NCBI GenBank assembly: GCA_965116565.1
Contig: OZ220699.1
Span: 3,162,001 to 3,226,000, forward strand
Source of the DNA: Bin87 sp965116565
GTDB lineage: Bacteria > Chloroflexota > Dehalococcoidia > Lucifugimonadales > UBA3495
Direction: 5' to 3'
Length of the DNA stretch: 64,000 bases
The notes below the pieces were generated by a model. The model ran no database searches, was not told the DNA's origin, and saw only the letters and a list, made by a program, of their open reading frames with translations. The translations under genes were made by a program, and so were the position numbers. Shown here one piece after another: positions 27,801-36,477 of this stretch. Positions within the stretch are counted from its first letter, which is position 1. Every line of letters starts with the position of its first letter.

Positions 27801-28043
27801 ATGGCATTCGTGATTACACAGCCTTGCGAGGGAGTCAAAGACGCCTCCTGCGTTGAAGTTTGCCCCGTGGACTGCATCCATTCCGATGACGACGCGCCCA
27901 TGTACTACATCAACCCCGATGACTGCATAGACTGCGCCTACTGCGTGGCCGTGTGTCCGGTTTCTGCGATATTCGACGAGTTCACCGTCCCTCCCAACAT
28001 GCGGGAGTACGTTCGCACCAACCGCCTCTACTTCTCACGTTAA
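27801..28043 (+). CDS. 7Fe-type ferredoxin ([3Fe-4S][4Fe-4S])
   Basis: 80-residue cytoplasmic electron carrier with eight cysteines: 9, 17, 21, 25, 42, 45, 48 and 52. The C-x7-C-x3-CP spacing of the first group is the 7Fe ferredoxin pattern, and CIDCAYCVAVCP is a classic 4Fe-4S motif. The start overlaps a short upstream frame (TGATG). It lies 21 bases before an ornithine cyclodeaminase-like gene and opposite lysR. Confidence 0.93.
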   Translation: MAFVITQPCEGVKDASCVEVCPVDCIHSDDDAPMYYINPDDCIDCAYCVAVCPVSAIFDEFTVPPNMREYVRTNRLYFSR

Positions 28044-28064
28044 GCCGTCAGGACGGATACGGAT

Positions 28065-29018
28065 ATGGCACGCTTCCTCACCGACGCCCAGGTCAACGAG
28101 TGCGTCAGGTTAACTGACATGCTTCCCGCCATCGAGACGATGGCTGCCGGCTACGGCGCAGGCCAGGCCGCCAACCTGACCCGCCGCCGGCTTGCCGTGC
28201 AGGGCAGTTACATGGCGGTGATGGGCGGCGCGCTGACCTACGACGGCATGTTTGGCGTGAAGACCTTCACCAATACCCGGAATGGGTACTCGTTCCAGGT
28301 CAGCCTCTACGACAGTAACAGCGGGGAACTGCTGCTCTACACCCAGGCCAACCGACTGGGTCAGCTTCGCACCGGATCGACCACGGGGGTAGCCGTCAAG
28401 CACCTGGCGAACGAAGGCCCCCTGACCGTGGGAATCGTTGGAACGGGCAACCAGGCGGGAGATCAGCTCCGGGCGGTGAGCCTGGTGCGGGAGATCGGGG
28501 AGGTCCGGGCATTCAGCCGCAACGCGGACAACCGCCAGGCTTTCGCCGCGCGGATGAGCGACGACCTTGGGATTCCGGTGATCGCCGCCGACACCAACGA
28601 AGGCGCGGTCTCAGAGTGCGACGTCGTAATCGCCATAGCGTCCACCCAGACCCCGGTGGTACAAGGCGAGTGGCTAGCCGGGGGCGCCACGGTGATCGGA
28701 GCCGGGCCGACCTTGCTAAGGTTCCAGGAGGTGGACGGCAGCACGCTGGTCAGGGCGGACCGCCGATTCGTGGACTCGCTGGAGCAGGCGCCGCTGGAAT
28801 GCGGAGACATCTCCGGCGCGGTGGAGCAGGGACTGGTGCAGTGGAGCCAATTCCAGGAGTTGCGACACGCAGTCGCGGGAACAATTCCCGGGCGCGCGTC
28901 CAGCGACGAAATAGTCTACTGCAAGCTGATGGGCACGGGCCTGGCGGACGTTGCTGCCGCCAAGGTGGTCTGGGAGCGAGCCGAGCAACTGGACATCGGC
29001 ACGGTGATGGACTGGTAG
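28065..29018 (+). CDS. ornithine cyclodeaminase/mu-crystallin family dehydrogenase
   Basis: 317-residue NAD(P)-dependent enzyme. MGGALTYDGMFGVKTFTNT is the N-terminal substrate region, TGSTTGVAVKHLA the conserved loop, and VGIVGTGNQAGDQLRAV the Rossmann glycine motif. Family members act on cyclic imines, ornithine, alanine or ketimines; which applies here cannot be told. Likely cotranscribed with the ferredoxin and under the adjacent LysR. Confidence 0.9.
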   Translation: MARFLTDAQVNECVRLTDMLPAIETMAAGYGAGQAANLTRRRLAVQGSYMAVMGGALTYDGMFGVKTFTNTRNGYSFQVSLYDSNSGELLLYTQANRLGQLRTGSTTGVAVKHLANEGPLTVGIVGTGNQAGDQLRAVSLVREIGEVRAFSRNADNRQAFAARMSDDLGIPVIAADTNEGAVSECDVVIAIASTQTPVVQGEWLAGGATVIGAGPTLLRFQEVDGSTLVRADRRFVDSLEQAPLECGDISGAVEQGLVQWSQFQELRHAVAGTIPGRASSDEIVYCKLMGTGLADVAAAKVVWERAEQLDIGTVMDW

Positions 29019-29081
29019 AGTAGCGAGTTGGGATCAGGACCTCCGCCGCCAGCATTGAGGGTTTCGAATTGAATTGCCTTT

Positions 29082-29573
29082 TCACCTGCTACGGAACCTG
29101 GTGAGCGCAAGGGAGAACTCAGCAATCAGATCCTCCATGTAGCCCACGTGGGCGGGACGCAATTTCAGCAGAGAGCAAATCGCGACCACGTAAACCACGC
29201 AGACGCCCAATCCAATCCCAATCCGAAACACATCCAGCGCGATGACGGCCGCCAATTCCATTCCGAACCCGGTTCCCAAAAGCGTTCCCGCCGCCAAACG
29301 GATAGCTGTAGAACTTTCTCGATAGCCCCAAGTCTGCGTCAACCAATCGATGGTCGAGGGGAATGGCGTAAAAGCCAGGAGCACGAACCACAGTTCTGCC
29401 GGCAGCTGTGGTTGAAAAACGGTCCAGACACCGGCGGTTAGACCGCAGGACAGCCACTGGGCGGTGCAGCGGGTGCAGAACCGTTGCTCCCAGTTGAATA
29501 TTCGAAACCCAATCGTGCGCGCACGGCGTTGTTCCGAATGGTGGGAAAGGGCCAGATAAATGATTGCTGGCAA
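29082..29573 (-). CDS. DUF2085-type membrane protein
   Basis: About 163 residues. A Cys pair in QRFCTRCTAQWLSCGL, then TPFPSTIDWLTQTWGYRES and a Gly-rich IRLAAGTLLGTGFGMEL helix, match DUF2085 proteins (CxRC, DxxTQ, RESxNxxR). Three to four membrane segments. The frame is open to 29741 but that overlaps the neighbouring gene; TTG 29573 is a best guess and the true start is uncertain. Function unknown; overlaps or follows the zinc-ribbon protein upstream. Confidence 0.6.
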   Translation of the reverse strand: MPAIIYLALSHHSEQRRARTIGFRIFNWEQRFCTRCTAQWLSCGLTAGVWTVFQPQLPAELWFVLLAFTPFPSTIDWLTQTWGYRESSTAIRLAAGTLLGTGFGMELAAVIALDVFRIGIGLGVCVVYVVAICSLLKLRPAHVGYMEDLIAEFSLALTRFRSR

Positions 29574-29604
29574 TCGCCTGGGCTGGGAGCGGCCTCCTAC
29601 GTTG

Positions 29605-30018
29605 TCAGGATGGCGTTTCAAAGTTGGTACCGTTGCATACTGGGCATTTCTTGGGTTTGCCCGCCTGTACCAACAAGTAGATGACTGCTGCCGGGCAACA
29701 CAGTAACAAAAACACAATGAAAAGCAGCCAATTGATCGCACCTTCAGGGATCACGTTGGCGCCGCATTGCAGGCACGTGACGCCGAAAGAGCGATTTCCA
29801 CCCTGCCCGCCCGCAGAGTGAGACGCCACTGCAACGTCAACATCTCGGTATACCTGAGTGGCCCGGTCGCCAACAGGTTCAAAATCGACCGCCATTCCGC
29901 GCTGCGGCGGATCAGAGTCGTTCCAATCGGACCCAGAAAATTGATAGCGGTTCCCGTCCGCACCCGAAATGGCGCCTGAGTTGTTCTGTATGGAATAATC
30001 CAGTATCCGCCCTTTCAT
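29605..30018 (-). CDS. small membrane protein: OB-like N-domain, transmembrane segment, zinc-ribbon cysteines
   Basis: 137 residues. The N-terminal part (GRILDYSIQNNSGAISGADG, then YQFSGSDWN) has a cold-shock-like beta pattern seen in front of some TM2-type proteins. A CLQCG pair, a hydrophobic helix (WLLFIVFLLLCCPAAVIYLLV) and CPVCNG near the end look like a split zinc ribbon around a membrane segment. GGAGG precedes ATG 30018 and a TATAAT box lies at 30055-30060. Role unknown. Confidence 0.65.
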   Translation of the reverse strand: MKGRILDYSIQNNSGAISGADGNRYQFSGSDWNDSDPPQRGMAVDFEPVGDRATQVYRDVDVAVASHSAGGQGGNRSFGVTCLQCGANVIPEGAINWLLFIVFLLLCCPAAVIYLLVQAGKPKKCPVCNGTNFETPS

Positions 30019-30054
30019 GTTCCAGACCCCTCCGCCTGAACCGAATTGGCGGGA

Positions 30055-30060
30055 ATTATA
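30055..30060 (-). promoter_or_regulatory. candidate -10 element TATAAT
   Basis: A perfect TATAAT on the minus strand, 37 bases before ATG 30018. The region just upstream contains a TCGGGC/GCCCGA hairpin (30064-30083) that may end carB transcription. Confidence 0.45.
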
Positions 30061-30139
30061 GCATCGGGCGCCTTCTTGCCCGAGCGGTCCAGAACAGCCG
30101 CACCCGGTACGGACGGGTTGGGCGGTTGCGGTTTCTAGG

Positions 30140-33100
30140 TCATCGGGGCGCTGCCAGGTATTCCTCGGTGGTGAGGACGTTGTAGTTGTCCAGGCCGCTG
30201 AGCATGCTCTCCATCGCGGCGCGGGCGGTGTCCAGCGAGGTGAAGCACGGTATCCGTCGTTCCACGGCGGCGCGCCGGATGAAAAAGCCGTCCCGCATCA
30301 CCGAGGTGTCGCCGGACAGGGTGTTGACCACCGCTCCAACCGTTCCGTCGTTGATCACGTCCAGAACGTCCGGCGAGCCTTCGCCGATGCGCTTGGTGAT
30401 GGTGGTGACGGGCAGGTTCATGGCCGTGATCATGGCCGCCGTGCCCTCGGTGGCGTACAGACGGCACCCGGCGTCGGCCAAGCCCCTGATCAACGGCAGA
30501 GAGTCCGCCTTGGCGTTGTCGGAAATGCTCAACAGCACGCCCATACCGGGAGACAGGTTGATGCTGGCGGCCTGCAACGCCTTGGTGAGCGCGCCGGTGA
30601 AATCCCAGTCGATTCCCATTACCTCGCCCGTGGATTTCATCTCCGGCCCCATGTACCAGTCCACGCCGACCAGCTTGGACATGGAGAACACCGGAGCCTT
30701 GATGCCAACCAGCTTCTGGCGGGGCCACAGCCCACCCTCATAACCCATGTCCGCCAGCTTGGCGTCGAGCATGACCCGGGTGGCCAGGTTGGCGACCGGC
30801 ACACCGGTAACCTTGGAGATGAACGGGATGGTGCGGCTGCCGCGCGGGTTGACCTCCAGGACGTAGACCGTGGTGGGTTCATCCCCGTCGGCGGACCGGA
30901 CGCTGGGGCTGCGGTAGGCGCTGCCGCCCTGCAGGACGAACTGGATGTTCATGAGGCCACGGACGCCCAGGGCCAGCCCGATGCGGGTGGTGTAGTCCAC
31001 CAGGGTATCGACCTCCTCCTCCGTGAGGTTCAGGCCGGGATAGATGGCCATGGAGTCGCCGCTGTGGACGCCGGCGCGCTCCACATGCTCCATGATGCCG
31101 GGGATCAGAACGCGCTCCCCGTCGCAGATGGCGTCGACCTCACACTCACGCCCTTCCATATAGTGGTCCACGAGGACCTCGCGCTCGGGAGTAACCTCGG
31201 TGGCGATGGTCAGGTAGCGGATCAGTTCGGTGGCGTTGCGGACGATCTCCATGGCGCGGCCGCCCAGGACGTAGCTGGGGCGCACCACCACCGGATAGCC
31301 GATGCGCTGGGCCACGCGCAACGCCTGGTCGACTGAATGAACGGTGGCGCCCGGAGGCTGGGGGATGCCCAGGTCCACCAGGAACCGCTCGAACTTCTGC
31401 CGGTCGCTGGCGATGTCGATGGCCTCCGCGCTGGAGCCCAGGATGGGCAGGCCGGCGGCGGCGAGGGACTGGGAGAGATTGATGGCGGTCTGCCCGCCGA
31501 ACTGCACCAAGCTGGGCGGCGGGTTGTCGTCAACGGTCTCGTTGTCGATGATGTCCCGCACCGCCTCTTCGTCCAGCGGCTCGAAATACAGGCGGTCGCT
31601 GGTGTCGAAGTCGGTGGACACTGTCTCCGGGTTGGAGTTGACCATGATGCTGGCGACGCCGGCCTGGGACAATGCCCACGCCGCGTGCACGCTGCAGTAG
31701 TCAAACTCGATGCCCTGGCCGATGCGGATGGGTCCGCTGCCGATGACCACAGCCTTTGGCCCCTCCAGGGGCGGCGCCTCGTTTTCCATGTCGTACGCGC
31801 TGTAGTAGTAGGGCGTGGCCGCCTCGAATTCGGCGGCGCAGGTGTCCACCATCTTGAACACCGGCTTGATGCCGTGCTGCTGGCGCATCTGCCGCACCTG
31901 CTCCGGGAGCAGGCCGGACAGTGTGGCGATCTCCTGGTCCGGGAATCCCAGGCGTTTGGAGGCCAGCAGCGTGGCCGGCGTCAGCGGGTTCCCCAGCAGA
32001 CGACGCTCCTGGTCCACGATGCGTTCCAGAGCCGCGACGAACCAAGGGTCTATGCTGGTATGTGCCACCAGTTCATCCCGGGTGATGCCTCGGCGCAGGG
32101 CGGCGGTCAGCGCCCACAGGCGGAGATCGTTGGGTTGCAACGGCAGGGCATCCAACAACTGCTGGCGACCCGATCGTACGCCCAGGTCTCGCCAATCCTT
32201 GTCTTCCCAGAGCAGCGACGAGTTGGCTTGCTCCAACGCGCGCGTAGCTTTCTGCAGCGCGGCCTCGAAACTGCGGTCGATGGCCATGACCTCGCCGGTA
32301 GCTTTCATCTGGGTGGTGACCTGGCGATCGCCGTTGGGGAACTTGTCGAAGGGCCAACGGGGGATCTTTACGACGCAGTAGTCCAGAGCCGGCTCGAAGG
32401 CCGCTCCCGTATTGCCGGTCACGGCGTTGGCGATCTCGTCGAGGCGTCGGCCCACCGCGATCTTGGCGGACACCCGCGCGATGGGGTAACCGGTGGCCTT
32501 GCTGGCGAGGGCGGACGAGCGGCTGACGCGTGGGTTGACCTCGATGACGTAGTAGTCCGAATCGGCCTCCCAATCGCCGGGCCGGTCCCGCAAGGCATCG
32601 GGATGGGGCCGCAGGGCCAACTGGATGTTGCACCCGCCCTCGATGCCCAGACCGCGGATGATGTTCAGGCTGGCGGTGCGGAGCATCTGGTACTCCTTGT
32701 CCGTCAGCGTCTGGCTGGGGGCGACGACGATGCTGTCCCCAGTGTGCGCGCCCATGGGGTCGAAATTCTCCATGTTGCACACGGTGATACAGTTGTCGGC
32801 GCCGTCCCGGATCACCTCGTACTCCACCTCTTTCCAGCCCACCAGCGAGCGTTCCAGCAGCACCTGGCTGATGGGGCTGGCCGACAACCCGCTCTCCACG
32901 ATGGTCGTGAACTCCTCGTCTGTATCCGCGATGCCGCCGCCGGTGCCGCCCAGGGTGTACGCGGGTCGCACCACGAGCGGCAGGCCGACTTCGCTGCGGT
33001 AGTCCTGCGCTTCCTGCATGGTGGATACCGTCCGGTTGGGCGGCATGGGTTCGCCAATGTCCAGCAGGAACTGCCGGAAGTAGTCGCGGTCCTCGGCCTT

Positions 33101-33475
33101 GCGGATGGTCTCCAGCGGGGTGCCCAGCAGGCGCACCTGGTAGCGGTCCAGCACGCCGGCATCCGCCAACGCGACGGCGAGGTTGAGTCCGGTCTGGCCG
33201 CCCAGCGTGGGCAGGATGCCGTCCGGACGTTCCGTCGAGATGATGCGCTCCAGCACCGGAACGGTGAGCGGCTCGATATAAACGCGATCCGCAATATCCC
33301 GGTCGGTCATGATGGTGGCAGGGTTGGAGTTGACCAGGACGGTGGACGCTCCCTCCTCGCGCAGGGCCTTGCAGGCCTGCGTGCCGGCATAGTCGAACTC
33401 GGCGGCCTGGCCGATCACAATCGGGCCGGAGCCTATGACCAAGACCTTGCGGGGTTGCTGGGGATTTTCGCTCAA
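30140..33475 (-). CDS. carB: carbamoyl-phosphate synthase large subunit
   Basis: 1111 residues; makes carbamoyl phosphate from ammonia, bicarbonate and two ATP for pyrimidines and arginine. The N-terminal half opens KVLVIGSGPIVIGQAAEFDYAG and has the first ATP-grasp (about 125-330, GGTGGGIADTDEEF). A repeat begins KAVVIGSGPIRIGQGIEFDY with the second ATP-grasp (about 675-870). The C-terminal MGS-like allosteric domain (from about 960) contains CRLYATEGTAAMI. Last gene of the pyr operon, separated from carA by an unknown gene. Confidence 0.98.
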   Translation of the reverse strand: MSENPQQPRKVLVIGSGPIVIGQAAEFDYAGTQACKALREEGASTVLVNSNPATIMTDRDIADRVYIEPLTVPVLERIISTERPDGILPTLGGQTGLNLAVALADAGVLDRYQVRLLGTPLETIRKAEDRDYFRQFLLDIGEPMPPNRTVSTMQEAQDYRSEVGLPLVVRPAYTLGGTGGGIADTDEEFTTIVESGLSASPISQVLLERSLVGWKEVEYEVIRDGADNCITVCNMENFDPMGAHTGDSIVVAPSQTLTDKEYQMLRTASLNIIRGLGIEGGCNIQLALRPHPDALRDRPGDWEADSDYYVIEVNPRVSRSSALASKATGYPIARVSAKIAVGRRLDEIANAVTGNTGAAFEPALDYCVVKIPRWPFDKFPNGDRQVTTQMKATGEVMAIDRSFEAALQKATRALEQANSSLLWEDKDWRDLGVRSGRQQLLDALPLQPNDLRLWALTAALRRGITRDELVAHTSIDPWFVAALERIVDQERRLLGNPLTPATLLASKRLGFPDQEIATLSGLLPEQVRQMRQQHGIKPVFKMVDTCAAEFEAATPYYYSAYDMENEAPPLEGPKAVVIGSGPIRIGQGIEFDYCSVHAAWALSQAGVASIMVNSNPETVSTDFDTSDRLYFEPLDEEAVRDIIDNETVDDNPPPSLVQFGGQTAINLSQSLAAAGLPILGSSAEAIDIASDRQKFERFLVDLGIPQPPGATVHSVDQALRVAQRIGYPVVVRPSYVLGGRAMEIVRNATELIRYLTIATEVTPEREVLVDHYMEGRECEVDAICDGERVLIPGIMEHVERAGVHSGDSMAIYPGLNLTEEEVDTLVDYTTRIGLALGVRGLMNIQFVLQGGSAYRSPSVRSADGDEPTTVYVLEVNPRGSRTIPFISKVTGVPVANLATRVMLDAKLADMGYEGGLWPRQKLVGIKAPVFSMSKLVGVDWYMGPEMKSTGEVMGIDWDFTGALTKALQAASINLSPGMGVLLSISDNAKADSLPLIRGLADAGCRLYATEGTAAMITAMNLPVTTITKRIGEGSPDVLDVINDGTVGAVVNTLSGDTSVMRDGFFIRRAAVERRIPCFTSLDTARAAMESMLSGLDNYNVLTTEEYLAAPR

Positions 33476-33505
33476 TGGAGTGTCCTTGCAGTGTGGGGCC
33501 GACGG

Positions 33506-33931
33506 TTACGAAAAACGGGGCATGGCCCCGGGCAGTTCCATCAGTTGTCGCTCAACAAGAGCGTTGATCATCTGGAAGATAAACGCACCGAAAAACTCGC
33601 CCTCGCTGTCGAAATGCCCGAAGTCGATGCCGCCCTCGGGCGTGCGGGGCGGTATGACCAGGTCGGTGGCGTCGGGTGCGATACGGGAGACGTGAACGTA
33701 ACCCACAGCCTGGTCGCTGATGGGCTCGCCGGTAGCGAGGTCGGTTACCTTCACGGCAAGTTCCCACCGGGACCCCAACTGACCCCGGCTGACGGCGGCC
33801 AGCAGGTAGCCGTGTCCGTTGTGGGAAAAAGTGTGGACGACTTCGTCCAGCAGGCCCAGGGCGTCGTTGAGGCCGATGGGCAGTTCCGTTTCGATACCCT
33901 GCTCGAGCAGGAATGCGGTGAATCCGGTCAT
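33506..33931 (-). CDS. unknown protein inserted between carA and carB
   Basis: 141 residues, acidic, soluble, with no family recognised. It begins TGFTAFLLEQGIETELPIGLND, has an alternating beta pattern in the middle (GHGYLLAAVSRGQLGSRWELAV) and ends with a helical AFIFQMINALVERQLMELPG. Gaps to carA (39 bases) and carB (30 bases) imply one transcript. Base use looks like its neighbours, so recent transfer is not evident. A role in carbamoyl-phosphate synthase assembly or an unrelated passenger are both possible. Confidence 0.75.
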   Translation of the reverse strand: MTGFTAFLLEQGIETELPIGLNDALGLLDEVVHTFSHNGHGYLLAAVSRGQLGSRWELAVKVTDLATGEPISDQAVGYVHVSRIAPDATDLVIPPRTPEGGIDFGHFDSEGEFFGAFIFQMINALVERQLMELPGAMPRFS

Positions 33932-33970
33932 GTGTCGCGTACCCCTTGTCGTCTTTATTACGAGACCTGG

Positions 33971-35098
33971 TTACGCGGACCGGCCCACGGGCGCGGCGTC
34001 GTCAACCATGGCCAGGAACCGGTCGAACAGGTACTCGTTGTCCTTGGGCCCGGGCGACGCCTCGGAATGGTACTGAATGGTGAACAGCGGCAGTTCCCGA
34101 TGTCGGAGGCCCTCCACCGTATTGTCGTTCAAATTGATCTGGGAAACCTCTAGTCCGGGCGGCAGGTTATCGGCATCTACGGAATAGCCGTGATTCTGCG
34201 CGGTGATGTGAACCTGGCCGGATTCCAGATCCTTGACCGGGTGGTTGCCGCCACGGTGCCCGAACTTGAGCTTGTAGGTCCGCGCGCCCAGAGCCCGGGC
34301 GGCGAGCTGGTGTCCCAGGCAGATTCCCATGATGGGAACCCGGCCGATCAACTCCTGCACGTTTTCTACTATGCTGCCCAGAAGTTCGGGGTCGCCGGGG
34401 CCGGGAGAGAGGAGCAGGCCCGATGGCTGCAGGCCCAGCATGACTTCGGCCGGGGTGTTCGCCGGGACAGCGATGACCTCGCAGCCCCTGCTCTGCAAAA
34501 GGCGCAGGATGTTGTATTTCAGGCCCACGTCGGTGACCAGGATGCGACGAACGCCGTCCGGCGGCGCGGGCGGATAGCCGGCGGTCTCGGAACCGTCCCA
34601 GGCGTAGCCGTCCTGCGTCGTGACCGTACTCACCAGGTCGAGGTTGTCGTAGCGGGGTAGATCGACGAGTTTCTGCCTGGCAGCGTCCGGGTGGTCGGAC
34701 GTGATCAGGCCCATCATGACGCCGCGGGTGCGCAGTCTGCGGGTCAACGCGCGGGTATCGATCCCACTGATGCCGGGGACGTTGTACTCCTTGAGGAACG
34801 CATCCAGTGTCATGTCGCTGGAGCTATGGCTGGGCAGGTCGCAGTGCTGTCGAACGATGAGGGCTGACGCCTGGATCCGGCGCGATTCGAAATCCGCGCG
34901 GTTGATGCCGTAGTTGCCCACCAATGGGTAGGTCAACGCCACCATCTGGCCGGCGTAAGATGGGTCGGTCAGTACTTCCTGGTATCCGGTCATTGTGGTG
35001 TTGAACACCACCTCACCCCAGCCATCCCTTTGGGCCCCGAATGATTCGCCGGTGAATACCGTACCGTCCTCCAGGACCAGATGCACCACGCCACTCAC
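33971..35098 (-). CDS. carA: carbamoyl-phosphate synthase small (glutaminase) subunit
   Basis: 375 residues supplying ammonia from glutamine to CarB. The N-terminal CPSase domain has FGAQRDGWGEVVFNTTMTGY, and GISGIDTRALTRRLR follows. The class I glutamine amidotransferase domain (about 185-370) contains LSPGPGDPE, the nucleophile in MGICLGHQLAARAL, the oxyanion region LKFGHRGGNHPV and the catalytic His-Glu in YHSEASPGP. The ATG overlaps the pyrC stop. Confidence 0.98.
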   Translation of the reverse strand: MSGVVHLVLEDGTVFTGESFGAQRDGWGEVVFNTTMTGYQEVLTDPSYAGQMVALTYPLVGNYGINRADFESRRIQASALIVRQHCDLPSHSSSDMTLDAFLKEYNVPGISGIDTRALTRRLRTRGVMMGLITSDHPDAARQKLVDLPRYDNLDLVSTVTTQDGYAWDGSETAGYPPAPPDGVRRILVTDVGLKYNILRLLQSRGCEVIAVPANTPAEVMLGLQPSGLLLSPGPGDPELLGSIVENVQELIGRVPIMGICLGHQLAARALGARTYKLKFGHRGGNHPVKDLESGQVHITAQNHGYSVDADNLPPGLEVSQINLNDNTVEGLRHRELPLFTIQYHSEASPGPKDNEYLFDRFLAMVDDAAPVGRSA

Positions 35099-36474
35099 TC
35101 TGCTTCTCCTCTGTTCAGTACGTCAGGCTCTTCAAACACCACGTTACCGCCCACAATCGTCGCGGCGACGCGTCCGCGTAATTCCACGCCGTCCAGAGGG
35201 GTGTTGCGGCCCATCGACGCGAAACGGTTCACGTCCACCGTCCAGGGTGCGTCCGGATCGAACAGCACCAGGTCGGCCGGCGTGCCGGGACTGAGGGCAG
35301 CGTATTCCGACCAGCCGTTGCCCAACACCCGCGCGGGGCCGGTGGTCAAGCGCTCTATCATCGCTGGCAGGCTCACCGTGCCGCTGCGCACCGAGGACAT
35401 CAACGTGCCCAACGCCGTTTCCAGCACGCTGATGCCGAACGCCGCTTCGTGGTAGGTGCACTCCTTGCTGACCCTCTCATGGGGCGCGTGGTCGGTGGCC
35501 ACGCAGTCGATGGTTCCATCAGCCAACCCCGCCACGCACGCGGCTACGTCGGTATCGGCGCGCAGGGGCGGGTACACCTTGGTGTGGGTGTCGTAGGCGA
35601 ACGGGCCGGCGGCGACGTTGGGGTCGCCCCTGCCGCCCAGCGCCCACGCATCGGTCAGCAGCAGGTGATGAGGGCAAACCTCTGCGGTTACCGGGATGCC
35701 TCGTTCCTTGGCCTGGCGCACCAAAGCCACGCTCCCGGCAGAGCTGAGATGGGCCAGGTGCAGCCGTCCGCCGGTCAACTCGGCCAGGGAGATGTCGCGG
35801 GCCACCATGGCTTCCTCGGCCACGGCGGGTATGCCGGCAAGCCCCAGGCGGCTGCTGACCCAACCCTCCGCCATCATGCCGCCGGGACATAGCTCGTGGT
35901 CTTCGCAGTGATTGGTGATGGGGACGCCGAGGTCGCGGCCATAGGTGAGGGCCAGGCGCATCAGGCCGGCGTCGTACACCGGGTCGCCGTCGTCGCTGAA
36001 CGCCACCACCCCGGCGGAGATAAGCTCCTCCATGTCCGCCAGTTCGCGGCCTTTCCGCCCCTTGGTGACGCAGCCGATAACCCGTACGCGGGCGGGGACG
36101 GCTGCGGCGCGGCCTGCGACGTAGTCCACCACAGCCGCGTTGTCGATGGCCGGGTCGGTGTTGGGCATGGCGCAGATGGTGGAGAATCCGCCGCGCACAG
36201 CCGCCTCGGCTCCGGTGGCGATGGTCTCCTTGTACTCGTACCCGGGCTCGCGCAGGTGGGCATGGATATCGATGAAACCGGGCGAGACCACGAGGCCGTC
36301 GGCCCGCATCATCCGGAGTTCGCCGTCCAGCGAATCGGCGGATATGTTCCGGTCGACCGCTTTGATCGCGCCGTCGGCGATCAGCACGTCGAAGGCGCCG
36401 TCCCGGCCATTGCCGGGGTCAATGACCCGGCCGCCCGTAATCAGGATTTGTTGGTGTTGCGGCGACACGACCAT
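35095..36474 (-). CDS. pyrC: dihydroorotase (class I type)
   Basis: 459-residue zinc amidohydrolase cyclising carbamoyl-aspartate to dihydroorotate. The metal motif DIHAHLREPG lies near residue 70, ITNHCEDH supplies a further metal ligand, and CVATDHAPHE contains the catalytic Asp. The C-terminal strand ends RVAATIVGGNVVFEE. It sits three bases after pyrB, a spacing common for the PyrB-PyrC complex-forming type. Confidence 0.97.
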   Translation of the reverse strand: MVVSPQHQQILITGGRVIDPGNGRDGAFDVLIADGAIKAVDRNISADSLDGELRMMRADGLVVSPGFIDIHAHLREPGYEYKETIATGAEAAVRGGFSTICAMPNTDPAIDNAAVVDYVAGRAAAVPARVRVIGCVTKGRKGRELADMEELISAGVVAFSDDGDPVYDAGLMRLALTYGRDLGVPITNHCEDHELCPGGMMAEGWVSSRLGLAGIPAVAEEAMVARDISLAELTGGRLHLAHLSSAGSVALVRQAKERGIPVTAEVCPHHLLLTDAWALGGRGDPNVAAGPFAYDTHTKVYPPLRADTDVAACVAGLADGTIDCVATDHAPHERVSKECTYHEAAFGISVLETALGTLMSSVRSGTVSLPAMIERLTTGPARVLGNGWSEYAALSPGTPADLVLFDPDAPWTVDVNRFASMGRNTPLDGVELRGRVAATIVGGNVVFEEPDVLNRGEAE

Positions 36475-36477
36475 CGT

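Noticed and set aside
27610..27801. 63-codon gene ending on the ferredoxin start
   Set aside because: It spans a perfect inverted repeat and has no recognisable domain; more likely leader sequence, though TGATG coupling keeps it possible.
31337..34153. Very long open frame on the plus strand opposite carB and carA
   Set aside because: It is antisense to strongly conserved coding sequence and arises from the GC-rich codon pattern; no domain is seen.
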